Shown: piece after piece, positions 11,740 to 22,399 of the stretch | Numbering within the stretch: the stretch's first letter is position 1 | Layout: each line of letters starts with the position of its first letter | From: Tenodera sinensis | Taxonomy: Eukaryota; Arthropoda; Insecta; Mantodea; Mantidae | Assembly: GCA_030765045.1 (NCBI GenBank) | Contig: CM060972.1 | Location: forward strand, 53,478,471 to 53,542,470 | Reading direction: 5' to 3' | DNA length: 64,000 nucleotides | Made by a program: the position numbers and the translations under genes | The notes under the pieces: generated by a model | What the model was told of the DNA's origin: nothing | The model's input: the letters and a program-made list of their open reading frames with translations, nothing else | Database searches by the model: none

Positions 11740-12385
11740 ATGTATCCTTTTCTCTCAATCCGTTAATATATAATACTTTCACCTTGTGTATATCACAGAA
11801 ACTAGAGCTTATAAAAATTTTTCATTGTCATATTTGTTTTTCTCAACCCAAAATTAGTAGGAATTGCCTCACGAAGTGCTCGAAACATTCAAAAGTTATT
11901 TTTTGTTGCCATGTGTTATTATAGTAGTAGATGAAGTATTTATTTGATATCTAATAAATAACAGAATCCCAAAAGTTGATCTACTCAAGTATGTAAATTA
12001 CAAAACCCTAAACATTAAGAATCTCAGTGCTTGACATGTATGTGTTAATAAACGGGCACACTGCCATCTATATTGCGATGTCACAAGGGTCTTTAGTAAC
12101 CTCATTGCTACACGGTCTAGTGACTTCGCAGTCTTTGTCAGCACTACAGGCAAGCGCGCCCTTGTCACTATTTATTACAAGCTCCGTCTTTTATTTCATT
12201 GAGCAATTAAACCGTCATAGTTTCCACATTACTGAAGCTGCGATTCCCAACTCCGAGTATTAAATTAGCTGGTGTCAGTACATAAATGAATGTCAACATA
12301 AAATTGCACTGAAGAAGGAAACAGTGTCAATTTATCATAACCAATTCCTGCAGGCACAACCGTTCCGAGAGAAACTAATGGTACT
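11740..12385. other. Unassigned sequence
   Basis: AT-rich sequence between the broken ORF and the right 31-bp repeat. No recognised coding or repeat content. It may belong to the same inserted segment. Confidence 0.4.
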
Positions 12386-12389
12386 GCAG

Positions 12390-12420
12390 TACTACAATCA
12401 GATCTAGACAGAGCGGGAAA
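12390..12420. repeat. Right copy of the exact 31-bp direct repeat
   Basis: Identical over 31 bases to 10591-10621. It is followed directly by a degenerate family A 5' end. Confidence 0.9.
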
Positions 12421-12565
12421 AAATATCAACTACACTGAACTTTCTCTGCTAAACTCGTGTATCTGGTAACTCTTTTACAAACTTTTCTTACAAAAGCATT
12501 TCATCTACTTCATGTTAATGGAGATACAACTTTACACAAATAGTTTCATTATAATTTGGTTGTAG
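12421..12565 (+). repeat. Family A repeat, degenerate 5' fragment
   Basis: The stretch follows the family A 5' order at low identity: GAACTTTCTCTGCTAAACTC, ACTTTTCTTACAAAAGC, TTCATGTTAATGGAGATACA. Confidence 0.5.
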
Positions 12566-12668
12566 ATAACACTCCTCTACAGTTATTTTAGCTTTGTATG
12601 CTTATTCTCCCCAATTTTGGGAGCTGATTCCAGATCTTCTCTCAGTTAAAAAATATTAACTCATTACC

Positions 12669-12969
12669 GACACACACAGACCCACACACACACCCACCCA
12701 CCCACCCACACACACCCACACCCACACACACATACACACACCCACACCCACACCCACACACCCACACCCACACCCACCCACCCACCCATACACACCCACA
12801 CCACTCACCCACACACACCCACACACACATACACACCCACACCCACACACACATACACACCCACACCCACACTCACCCACACACATACACACCCACCCAC
12901 ACCCACACACCCACCCACACCCACACACCCACACCCACCCACACACACCCACACCCACACACACACATC
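12669..12969. repeat. CA / CCCACA minisatellite
   Basis: About 300 bp built only from CACA, CCCA and CATA words, with irregular higher-order periods (for example CCCACACCCACACA). The plus strand is all C and A apart from a few T, and the minus strand is G and T. Open frames across it on the minus strand (V-C-G-W-rich) are artefacts of the repeat. It is followed by CTCCTCCTCCTCC at 12991. Confidence 0.95.
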
Positions 12970-13074
12970 CCTCTACAAGATAATTGTCTATTCCTCCTCC
13001 TCCTCCACAACCTGTGTTCATCACAGGTTTCATTACTGGGGTGCAGTATTAACAAGAGGTGGGACGTGGTCACC

Positions 13075-13235
13075 GTCGGTTAAGCGGTCTTTGCAACCAG
13101 CAGTTGCTGCTTTCCAATCAAGTAGCTCCTAAATAGGCCCCTCAGGTACCTAACGAGGAGAGAAAATCCGCACGCCGGTACTGGGAATCGAACCCGTATC
13201 TCCCGCTTGGTAAGCACTTGCGCTAAGGTCCTAAG
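13075..13235 (-). mobile_element. tRNA-derived SINE
   Basis: The minus strand carries a good B box, GGGTTCGATTCCCAGTACC, and upstream an A box-like region in TTAGCGCAAGTGCTTACC. The body continues toward 13075. The head differs from SINE-B, so this is probably a different family. Confidence 0.6.
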
Positions 13236-13239
13236 GAGA

Positions 13240-13712
13240 CGACCACAATTCATATAGTTTATATGAAGACATTTTCTTTTCACACTTCTTCCAAAAGCGT
13301 AAGAGGGACTTTCGCTTTCCAGGCGCCAACTGTGGTCTATTTTCATGTTAACCATCGTGGTGTCTTCTTTAAAAGTCTTTCAAATCTTGGTGAAAACATT
13401 CATCTGCTTCGCTGTAAAATCAGAGATAACAAAATGAAAATAGACGATGTGGACATGTAAGAACTCTAAATTCAAAGTCACGCTATAACCTAGTTTTCTA
13501 AAATTTTCCAACATAATATTCACAATGATATTGAAATCTGGGCTCGCCGTTGTTTCGTAGAAAATATTTTGTAACATCTTTGTAGCTATGCCAGATTTAC
13601 TTTTCTATTTGGTTCATTGTATTCTCACGTTAATTTCCTGAGCTCATTATATACAATTTTATGAAACAAACTCTTAATTTTCTAGAAAATCCGACGTGAT
13701 AGAAAACGAAAA
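13240..13712. other. Unassigned sequence
   Basis: No gene or repeat recognised between the SINE and family A. Small overlapping open frames look fortuitous. Confidence 0.4.
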
Positions 13713-13713
13713 A

Positions 13714-14270
13714 ATCTGATGTGTTACACTCAATTGACCTTCTACTCTTGTACTGACCATTCATACAAACTCTTATTCTTCTATCTTCCTCGTGTTACTT
13801 GAGATAAACATTTTCAGAAATTATCTTATTGCTTATTTCCTTTTAGGTGCAAGAGGAATATGGGAATACAGTAGGCTTTGAACGATAGTCAAATCTTTTA
13901 AAGCTTTCAAATTCCCTTCTACGCATTTGCACGGCTAAGATATAAAAGAATGAATAAGGATTTTCCATTTAAATATTTAAGTACTCCAATACTCACAAAA
14001 ATAACAAAGAATATCTCCGAAATAGTTCACTCTACAAAAAAAAGAATTATTTGGACATAAATTGTATGATTTAGCAAGCTCCTTATTTTTGTATACTGAG
14101 ATTTGGTCTATTTTGACGATTTACCACTTATAAGTCATCCAGAGTAAACAGGACTACATGAGCTATACCCAGAAAATTCAAAATACATATTTTATTTCTC
14201 ATAAAAATATTTTAAAACTGTGACACTTTAATCAACACCGTTAAGGCCATTTTTGAGAAAATCAAAATTG
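13714..14270 (+). repeat. Family A repeat, 5' half
   Basis: It begins with the family start TCTGATGTGTTACACTCAAT and follows the consensus through CAGAAAATTCAAAATACATA to the ATCAAAATTGTC segment, then stops. The 3' third, including the microsatellite site, is absent. Confidence 0.9.
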
Positions 14271-14274
14271 TCTC

Positions 14275-15060
14275 TTGATATGCATTGGAATCGAGTTCCA
14301 GTTTTCTTCAATGACCTCATCAGTAGATCGAGTCTCGAGGTGTGATGTAAAATAGATGGTATATACCACAGACGTTAGTTTAACGACGCACGACGATGGA
14401 AAAATCATCACGTAGTACTGGCAAACTTTGTGATTTGTTTCTGGGAAGTGTTAGACAAACAGCATAAACAACGAACACAGCCAAATGCATTCATACTAAA
14501 GTACCAATTATTAAAAAATAAGCGCTTAAACACCTAATAGCCTGTATTATTAGTGAACTCTCAACATCGACTTTTGGGCAATACCTCCTTCACCTGAGCG
14601 TGGGAAATAAAGCAAAATTATGCAGAATATCTTGACGGAAATATGTAGGATTTTATCTCTTTCCCTCACAATGTTCAATTGTCCTTTAAATTCTTCATTC
14701 CACAATTTTAAAAGTAATGTAATTGCTATTTAAGATTACTTTCCATTGAGATTGTCACAAAAACTTTAAAAACGTAGCTTTTTCTTAGTTCATTACAAAT
14801 CTTCTGAACTTTCCAGATTCAAAATCTTTTGAATTTTAATATTTAAATGCCATTGCATGTGAAGAGAGAATTTCGCAGTTTAATTCCGTTTTCACAGCAG
14901 ACAACTTTTTCAGTTATTATTCCTTACAGATACTCCAAGGGATGGAGTTTTCAACCAACCTCCTTGAAATGTTCTACGCGATTTCTCGAAAGAACTCAAC
15001 GGAAATTAAATATAATACAAAATGCATTTTCCTCTCTGTTAAAATAGTTGGTTATGGCTT
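14275..15060. other. Unassigned sequence
   Basis: No gene or repeat recognised. Moderate AT content. Confidence 0.4.
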
Positions 15061-15065
15061 TATTA

Positions 15066-15199
15066 TGAGTACTTTCTCTACTGCATATAGTAAGCGGGGA
15101 AGTGTACTACAAAAAAAAAAAAAAAAATTCTATGTCAAGATTTCACCGGAAATGTGTTTTGAGCCCCCTGAATCCATTAAAACCATATTTAGAAAAAAG

Positions 15200-15270
<71 letters not shown>

Positions 15271-15640
15271 TTTCTAAATGAACAGAATAGCTCAAAAACG
15301 AAAAGTCAGTTAGAAACCAAAGTTGGTATGTAAGTTAAATATCTTTCAAGGATGCGATACGCAGATTTTGAAGAAACTTCAACCCTAAATTACCTTTACG
15401 GGGAAAACTTGTAGAAAAATTTGATTTTCTCAAAAATAGCTAACTCTTTTGATTAAATGCCATTATTTGTATAAATGGTAAACAGTATGAGACAGGCAAA
15501 AGCTTACTAAATAAAAATGTAGATCTCGTTGAAACACACAATTTATGTCCAATTATTTTTTCTTTTTAGTGAACCATTTCCAAGGTATTCTTTCTTATTT
15601 GTTTGAATTTACCATTACATTTACTTCTTTTGAATAGTAT
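15066..15640 (-). repeat. Family A repeat with (TG)n
   Basis: The minus-strand copy starts at its 3' end (left edge ACTTTCTCTACTGCATATAG) and runs to about the middle of the family 5' half. An A run (15110-15126) and a (TG)n tract of about 60 bp (15201-15270) lie at the variable sites. Confidence 0.85.
15201..15270. repeat. (TG)n microsatellite inside family A
   Basis: Almost pure TG units with one TATG interruption near the right end. It lies at the variable site of the family A copy at 15066. Confidence 0.95.
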
Positions 15641-15654
15641 TATGGCAAAATGAC

Positions 15655-16110
15655 ATTGCGACAATCCCACTCGTGGCACAGTGTAACAAATGACACGTTC
15701 CAGTTCCGTTTTCTGTCACTTTATTTCCCTTAAAATTGAATCACAGAAATATATTAACATAGTCGTGACCTTGCAACTTACAGCTGTTCTGTCCTCCGAT
15801 AACCTTTGACACGTACTTCACTGTCTTTCAGGGCTACTCTTTCTGTCTAGTAAACAGCCGACTTCGACGATACACTCACTAAAATCTGCCGCACACAAGA
15901 GATAACTCCGACACGATGAATAAATCTCCACAACTTCAACGATATACACTCATATCCTCTCAACATTGACCTTACGCAACACACATTTAAAAACTGCTAA
16001 AATTCAACACAATATGAAACGTATTTGGAAATTAAAACGGTGGTGACGTCACATTATTGAAACATCAAGACAGAAAACATTATTTTACCGAGGTACAGAA
16101 TCTAGTACTA
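15655..16110 (+). repeat. Dispersed repeat, copy 1 (partner at 30465)
   Basis: Shared words with 30465-30800, in the same order: TTTCTGTCACTTTATTT, GCTGTTCTGTC, TTGACAC/CTGACAC, TCTTTCTGTCT, ATACACTCACTAAAA/ATACAATCACTCAAAA, and ACTCCGA/ACTCTGA. Identity is moderate. No coding capacity or known termini are seen, so the class is unknown. Confidence 0.6.
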
Positions 16111-16120
16111 CGAATGTACG

Positions 16121-16126
<6 letters not shown>

Positions 16127-16152
<26 letters not shown>
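16127..16152. repeat. Poly-T tract
   Basis: About 26 T in a row. It could be the reversed tail of a retroposon, but no body is recognised next to it. Confidence 0.8.
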
Positions 16153-16154
<2 letters not shown>

Positions 16155-16156
<2 letters not shown>

Positions 16157-16705
16157 CCGTATAGGATATGTTAGTTTTTCCGCAACTAGGAGTAAACTTT
16201 TGCATTCTATTTCTGAAATTCTAATTACTGAACTCCGCTGGAGCTATTTTATTGAGAGGATGTATACAGAGCCAAAGGAAATTACCAGTACTTTTTTATT
16301 GTTGTTTCGTTTACATAGCAAGCTGGATACAGACGGCTTTGCCTTTGGAAATAATTGCATGGGTGTTTTTAGTTTCTATACCACATATAGAGCAGGTAGG
16401 AAAAGCATTGTGTTCCAACGGAAAATTCGATATCGAGATGTACATGTCAAATTTATCATAAAATAGCAGTATCACATGCTTGCCAAGAGCTGGTTCCATA
16501 GTAAGAATAGTAAACATTGCGTTATGATAATTGTTCTAGTGATATTTTAAAATGTTGTTTTGTCAATCTTCCAATTTGCATTATTACTATTAGGCATTTT
16601 TCTGTGACACATTCAGTAAGTTTTCTAAAATTTAAACTTTCATCAACATAACCAGTTTGCTAATTGTATTATTGGATCTCCTTTTAAAACAGCTGTTAAC
16701 ACAAA
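16155..16705. other. Unassigned sequence
   Basis: No gene or repeat recognised. The 88- and 69-codon frames at 16200-16466 overlap each other and lack known motifs. Confidence 0.4.
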
Positions 16706-16708
16706 ACT

Positions 16709-16784
16709 TTGATGTGTTGTACTCACATGACTTTCTCTACTCTTGTACTAACTATTCTTAGAAACTCTTATTCCTTTATCTTCA
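16709..16784 (+). repeat. Family A repeat, 5' terminal scrap
   Basis: It has TGATGTGTTGTACTCACATG then TTTCTCTACTCTTGTACTAA, about 76 bp of the family start. The copy breaks off at an AAC/AAT repeat. Confidence 0.8.
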
Positions 16785-16900
16785 ACAACAACAACAACAA
16801 TAATAGTAATAATAATAAGAATAACAATCACAACAATAATAACCATTATAACAATAATATAAATAATAACAACAATAACAATAATAATAAATAATAAGAA
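16785..16900. repeat. AAC/AAT trinucleotide-type microsatellite
   Basis: Irregular ACA and ATA triplets rich in A. The plus frame reads as poly-asparagine, which is a repeat artefact. Confidence 0.9.
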
Positions 16901-16904
16901 TTGG

Positions 16905-18655
16905 AACTCGTATTTTTAGGTAAATACATACACTAGAAACCCGAAATTAGGCGGTCCGAAATAACGCGGATTTAGATTTAACTCGGAGGGGGAGTATGTC
17001 CCAGAAATTATATCGCACTTTTTATTTATTCAGCTTTGAAAGTTGAGTTTAAAATTTTCTTCGAAGACCGATACTGTAATATACTGCGCTATATCTAGCG
17101 TGCACCTTGAACACTGCGAACGCTGCATTCCAAGCGTTGACCTTAGCCACTGCATTGCTAAGAATTTCAGGAAGTAACGACACATTTACACGGAAGAAGG
17201 TATGCTAGGGGTGTATTCCAGTCCTACAAGCAAGGTCAATGTATACAGTATATACCTACTCTGCCCGTTTTACAAACACAGGAGCAGAATTGGTACAAGT
17301 TACCATCTATCTTCTATGATGCTAAATCACATAGGCCAAATGTCCCAATTTGCTATTCATTTTTGGAAAAAACTGATATCCACAACACAAACTTGGATTT
17401 AACATAATGTGTAAATTTTAAATGCTTTGAATGGTAATATAAAGAAATTACTGATGTGACATTCCACCTTATAATTATGTTAGACTTACTAATTATGGGA
17501 TGGAACGATCATTTCGAAATTCAAAACACTTCTTCCTGACAATCGTCATATCTTTTCGGGATGCAAATTTTGAGAAACCACGTGATCGTATACTGTAATT
17601 CTACAGTACTTGGTGATCCCTTTCAGGAATAATACCTGGTTAGCACCACGTAGAATTTGTATTAGTGCAGTCATAGGTCTCTAAAATATTTAGTTTTAGT
17701 ACATATTTGACAATTTTCAGAACATAAAAACTAAACATTTCCGTAGTTTTTAGCACCTAAAAAAGGATCCCTAATAATAAGGACGACGACGGCCGTCGAT
17801 GCCAATGTTAATAACAACAATCATATCATTATCATTATAAACCCCCATAGTTGTCATCTTTCTGCAGTACATTATTCTCCTTTTCCTATACTTTGTTTAC
17901 GCAGCGCCCTTACCTGTCTAAGCTGCAGTTAATCTGTTTAAGAAAGGTAATTAGGCAAGAAAGACTACATTTCCAGAGTACTAAACTGCGCAAATTACGA
18001 TTGCATGGAAACTTTATTAGTAAGTTCTGCTAAACATATTGATTTTACAAAAGGGCAGCAAAAGAAAAATCGGTATACTTTGAAGCTGTCGAAACTGAAG
18101 GAAGGTCCCCGGGAGCGCTAGGTAGCATGTGGGACATAAGGCATTGCTCACCAGCGTTGCCAGGTAACTCAATTTGTGCCTGCTCTCCCTTTATGCTCGA
18201 TGACTTGCAGCCTAATTCCATTTCCTCCCCCGTTGCCTCAGCAACAACTTATTCCAAATATAGTAGACCGAGAAAGTATTACACTCCAGGCAAGAATTCG
18301 GTATTGAGATTCACCATAAATATGTACTGAGGTACTGAATGATACTGAATATCTGTTAAGAAAAGAAGTTCCATAGCCTTATGTATATTCCTGAACAATG
18401 TAATCATTAGAGATAAAACAGACGCGAGGTTGGCAACGCACAAACCATTCACTGTAGCTGACTCTGAACTTTGTACCCGGTCAGAGGTCAACAAGAACAG
18501 GCTCCAGGTGCACAAGGCAATACAGAAAAACCCCTACTAATGACGTAATGTAGTGCGCTTTGACGTTACGCTGATATCTTGGTTACAAAGGAATCGTTTC
18601 ATCCTTAGTAATCATCTTATAACAAACCTGGTGCTATTGCGATAATATTTAGTTT
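16905..18655. other. Unassigned 1.75-kb stretch
   Basis: No recognised gene. The segment 16930-17000 (CCCGAAATTAGGCGGTCCGA and a CGCGGATTTAG word) could be the end of a decayed Tc1/pogo-type element, but I cannot find its partner end. Confidence 0.35.
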
Positions 18656-18659
18656 ATCA

Positions 18660-18857
18660 CAGGCCTGGGGAAGAGTACTTATAAAGTGTAAACAGAGTAA
18701 TTCCTTCCCTCCTTAGCTGCAGTAGCTACTAACACACATGCATATATACTCATTAGGTGGAAGTGGTTTTCCCTACCGGTTTTCAGCTTTGGTGATCACG
18801 AAGGGAGGGGAAAGTCGGGAATGTCGCGACAGCTTGTGGGTATTGTTCCTGAGCCTG
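18660..18857. mobile_element. Degenerate hAT-type MITE (sibling of 5811-5994)
   Basis: It shares CCCTCCTTAGCTGCAGTAGC and the downstream ACCGGTTTTCAGCTTTG and GATCACGAAGGGAGGGG blocks with the MITE at 5811. Its edges start CAGG (18660) and end CCTG (18857). The flanking 8-mers GTTTATCA and AGTTAGCA match only partly, so the target duplication has decayed or the edges are slightly off. Confidence 0.6.
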
Positions 18858-18859
18858 AG

Positions 18860-19400
18860 TTAGCACACAATCTAGAACCAGCCCTTAAGCAATTAAATAA
18901 AGAGTAACAAGAATGGGTAGCGGAATAAGAGTTAAAACTATAACAAAGTATTTCTAACAGGTGGAGATTTATTTATCTCCTCCTGCTTTATTCGTTTACC
19001 ATGATGATTAATAATTTAAAATATGATATTTTCAAATATACCCGGTTCATTCTGCTTTTGCAGGGTTTTGATAACTACAAATTTATAGAATTGACATAAT
19101 TAATGGAAGCTCATATAGAAGACAGATTTTGTGATTCCTTGGATGTTATATTCTCCCGTCATATACGTGAACTCAGCTTAGCTGACAAAGGCTTAACTAG
19201 GTTACCTCGTCAGCGAGTATCGTATATTTAAAGCCCCGAGAGTCAATTTCACGTGTTTAGAGAAACCTGCGACAATGATTTTTAAAAGGACCTTCCAGGA
19301 AGGAATTTAGGAAGCCAGCAGCTGTCTATTGCCGACTGCCCTTTCTCTCTTCTTACATTGTAATGTAGTTAAGAGCTTTACATTTGCAAATTCAAACTTG
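18860..19400. other. Unassigned sequence
   Basis: No gene or repeat recognised before the TTAA element. Confidence 0.4.
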
Positions 19401-20126
19401 TTAAGGGACACTGGGAGTGAAATTTTGGTCAAAATTGTCAAAAAGTTGAAAATTTTTTTTTTTTTTTTTCTTCTTCTTAAAATGTTCCTGTAACACCTGT
19501 GCATTTGGATCAGCTAACATTTTTCATATCCCCCACTCCATGTGGTCATTACGGCCCTTTCAAATAACGCTCTTCCCTTAACGTACACAGTATAATCATA
19601 TATAAAAGCCTGTTTTTCTCAAAACTACATTTCTGCACATTCCAAAAGAAGGTCGCGCCTGAGTTTTGCTTCAAATTCAATGAAAATTTCCAAAAGTATT
19701 CATAAATAGCAGCTAAACAAAACTGTGATTCAATATTGATGTTATCATTAACATGAATTGCAAAAACATTTTTTGTATGAAAAAAATCAATAATTTTTAA
19801 GATTAAATTTTCTTTGTTATTAAAAAAATATGTACAGCATAATCAGCAAACGTATTGGAAATATCTCTTCATACAATTGTTACCCATGTTTTAGAGTATC
19901 AGTTCTGCCAATATAAATGAATTTTGAAAAGTCAATAGGCGCGAGCTACATTTTGAAAATGTGCCTATTAAATTCACAAAATAATTTATATATCATAAAC
20001 AAATTATCCAATTTTAATGAAATTTGGTGTACCTCCTATTCTCATATAAATACAAACACAGTAAATATTTCAGAAAATCTATCAAGAAATGTGGAACTTT
20101 CAAATTTCACTCCCAGTGTCCCTTAA
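19401..20126. mobile_element. MITE-like element with TTAA ends and 25-bp inverted repeats
   Basis: Positions 19401-19425 (TTAAGGGACACTGGGAGTGA then AATTT) are the exact reverse complement of 20102-20126. TTAA at both outer edges suggests a TTAA target duplication, as used by piggyBac-type elements. The inner element is then 19405-20122, about 718 bp. The GGGACAC terminus is not the usual piggyBac CCC start, so class assignment is tentative. The interior is AT-rich with a poly-T tract and no coding capacity, so it is non-autonomous. Confidence 0.85.
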
Positions 20127-20388
20127 TACAAGAATTACATAACGACTTGTGGGATTAACCCGTGACTACATCCTCAGCCGCCCTTATTGAACTACCCCCT
20201 GTATTTCCCTTCTACTTCCGGTGGGCTACCGTCTGGTGAAGATGCCCAGTGCCCGTTCACCGTGACATCTGGTTGAGGTACCACTGACGTGATGTCTGTA
20301 AGAGGCGCCGTACTTTACCCTGGAGGATAGACAGAATCCCTTACAAAATACATTAACCTCTATGCTACTGTGTGTGAGTTGGGTACTT
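20127..20388. other. Unassigned sequence next to the candidate exon
   Basis: G+C is higher than average. If the exon call is right, this is intron downstream of the exon on the minus strand. No second exon is recognised. Confidence 0.35.
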
Positions 20389-20390
20389 AC

Positions 20391-20572
20391 CAAGAGCGTG
20401 GCCTGCTCCTCGTCGCGCGGACAAAGAGCTGAGGGCGAGTTACGAGGGTTCTTATACACACGTCCGTCATCGTCCACCTCTTCCGAGAGGCTGGAGTCGT
20501 CTTCGGCGGAGCTCCGGGAAGCGGCTGCCGTACGCTGCGACCTCCTCCTCGCCAGACGGCCACCCCGACATT
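20391..20572 (-). CDS. Candidate internal exon of an unknown host gene
   Basis: On the minus strand a T-rich tract, a CTAAT branch-like word and GATGCAG form a good 3' splice site just before 20572. CTCTTG followed by GTAAGT is a near-ideal 5' splice site after 20391. The 182-nt exon is G+C- and CpG-rich unlike its surroundings. In the frame with two leading bases it reads 60 codons: an Arg-rich start (GRLARRRSQRTAAASRSS), an acidic stretch (AEDDSSLSEEVDDDG), then KNPRNSPSALCPRDEEQATLL. The end fits the acidic dileucine pattern E-x3-L-L (EQATLL), which in many proteins is a sorting signal. That is inference from a short motif. A second minus-strand frame is also open. I do not recognise the gene. 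The longer unspliced frames here run into intron. Confidence 0.5.
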
Positions 20573-21050
20573 CTGCATCACACAAAACAAAACCATATAC
20601 AACATTAGCCCACAAAAATACAACAACTTTACCATTTACGTATGTCATATCAATGTTACATATCAACTTGACGAGGATATCGGAAATTTCAAGCAACCTG
20701 TAAAGTGTTCTAAGAATTCTAGAAAGAATGTTAAGAAAATACATACAATTAAAATGTTATGATGCAATGGATATTGCCATCGTGGTTTATAAATGTGAGA
20801 CACGGCGGCCTAAAACGTACAAGAAGTTTAGAAAACGACAGTACAAAACGCAGGGCTAAGAAGTAAAACTTAGAAGTAAACAGTTCTATCTAAAATGGGT
20901 AGGGAAATTCACGGGTTTCCTGATAAGGCTATGTTCTTGCTTGTTGCGCAAGCCTCAATTATCATTGGTTCGTTAATTATTTACTTGATATGCTGTTACA
21001 TACTGCAGTGTATCTTTTTTGCTTTATTTATATGCCGTTTTTAACATCTA
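20573..21050. other. Unassigned sequence, possibly intron
   Basis: AT-rich sequence upstream (minus strand) of the candidate exon. No gene or repeat recognised. Confidence 0.4.
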
Positions 21051-21055
21051 AGGCG

Positions 21056-21350
21056 CGTAAAGATAGCTAGTGCAGGTGTGACGTAAGCTCACACCGCTGA
21101 ACATACTCGCACTGAAGACCAGTTCAGCGTGTGACGTCACTGCTCCATACTGCTGCCTCAAGGAAAGAGAAAATAGTATGAAACATGCAGTACGCAGCAA
21201 CTTAGGAAAAAGGGAAACATATCTGGTGTTAACATAAATATCGTTCTGGATGCTGTAATATTAATGTTGTTTTAATTACAAAATTGGTCACAGATTGTAA
21301 ACAATTACATTTCGGTTTTATGTTTCCCGTGCGAGAATAGACCAATCACA
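21056..21350. repeat. Dispersed repeat with a stem-loop, copy 1
   Basis: It matches 41615-41850: TAGTGCAGGTGTGACGTAAG, CTCACACCGCTGAACA, CTGCTGCCTCA, GGAAACATATCTGGTGTTAA, and ACAATTACATTTCGGTT. The segments TGACGTAAGCTCACACCGCT.GAAC and GTTCAGCGTGTGACGTCA are near reverse complements around a loop of about 20 nt. No coding capacity. Confidence 0.65.
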
Positions 21351-21354
21351 ATCG

Positions 21355-21758
21355 TTACACGATCCTACAAGCGACAGCCTTGTTTACATCCGGTTCAATT
21401 CCCTGACTAACCTCGAGGAAACATTGTCGAGTTACTTCACGTCTGGAAGAGCTGCTCGGAGTATTCCTTCAATTCTTTTAAGTGATTATTTAGATATCCT
21501 GTGTGGTGTCCTATAATTACTACCGGAGTTATATCAGAAGTAAGTTACTTTACAAGTAACAAACTGTTATCTTCGTACATTCTTCTGGAATTACGCATCC
21601 AATTTGGAACAAAAACCATTTATTGTTTTGAAATCGGCTGATCAAAGAACAAAATGCCATTAGACCTTTTTGTTTGTAATGCTTCTGTGACGCAAGTATT
21701 AGGAGTGTAATAACTTCCCTTCCACCCGGTACTCACAAGGAAACAGGAAAGCAAAATT
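21355..21758. other. Unassigned sequence
   Basis: No gene or repeat recognised. Confidence 0.4.
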
Positions 21759-21760
21759 CG

Positions 21761-21815
21761 TGTAAGAATAGTTTGTAGAAGAGTGAGTGGAGAAAGTCAC
21801 ATGATTGCAGCATTA
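21761..21815 (-). repeat. Family A repeat, 5' terminal scrap
   Basis: TGTAAGAATAGTTTGTAGAA then GAGTGGAGAAAGTCACATGA is the reversed family A start. About 55 bp are recognisable. Confidence 0.55.
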
Positions 21816-22119
21816 GCTTTCTTCTCATGTTTACATTTTGGAACATAATTTTTTAAACATTCTGTAGAAGTTGCCGGACAATGAGAAGATATTTGTGCAA
21901 GAAGAGAAAGATTAAGAAGTTATATCACCCAAAAAGAATTGGTTATATTCTCAGTAAATAAAAGGGTATAAAAACAGGATAGTTCATCTCTGGGGAATAT
22001 AGGAAAGACTCCCTCAGGAACCATTAAATTACAAACAAAAAAGAAATGAGAGAGATCGATTAACAATAGAGATAGAAACATTTGAATTCACTTAATCCTG
22101 GATGGAAGAAGGGCATACA

Positions 22120-22134
22120 GAGTAGTAATGGGTA
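22120..22134. repeat. Left 15-bp direct repeat of a 50-bp insert
   Basis: GAGTAGTAATGGGTA is repeated exactly at 22185-22199, on the other side of a 50-bp segment. Confidence 0.85.
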
Positions 22135-22184
22135 GTGAGTGTGTTGGGTTTAAGGGCCCGTCGACAACTTGGTCATTAGGGCCC
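22135..22184 (+). repeat. 50-bp insert resembling 61003-61050
   Basis: The segment contains GGGTTTAAGGGCCCGTCGAC and TTAGGGCCC. A similar order (GTTTAAGGGTCCATTGACAA, GAGGTTATTAC) occurs at 61008-61050, downstream of a GAGT repeat. The 15-bp flanking duplication suggests a tiny retroposed fragment or a local duplication. Confidence 0.55.
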
Positions 22185-22199
22185 GAGTAGTAATGGGTA

Positions 22200-22395
22200 A
22201 GTAGAAAAGTGGTGATGTAAATGTGCTGGTATTGATATGCAATAAATTTAACCTTAATACCTTTGGTACAGTTAAAGAATTATTTTAGTGACTAACTTTT
22301 AAATAATTGTGATCGATGATCCAGTCCATTACGGATATGTATAATTTAATATATATTTCACATATACAGGATATTAGGGGGTAAAACTTCAAATA
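22200..22395. other. Unassigned sequence
   Basis: No gene or repeat recognised before the dispersed repeat at 22400. Confidence 0.4.
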
Positions 22396-22399
22396 TTTT

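Noticed and set aside
12642..13073. Minus-strand open frames rich in V, C, G and W
   Set aside because: Generated by the C/A minisatellite. No start context, domain or flanking exon.
20362..20703. A plus-strand 113-codon frame
   Set aside because: Opposite-strand shadow of the candidate exon.
20226..20744. A 172-codon minus-strand gene
   Set aside because: Only the central 182 nt looks coding. The rest of the frame passes through good splice signals into AT-rich sequence.
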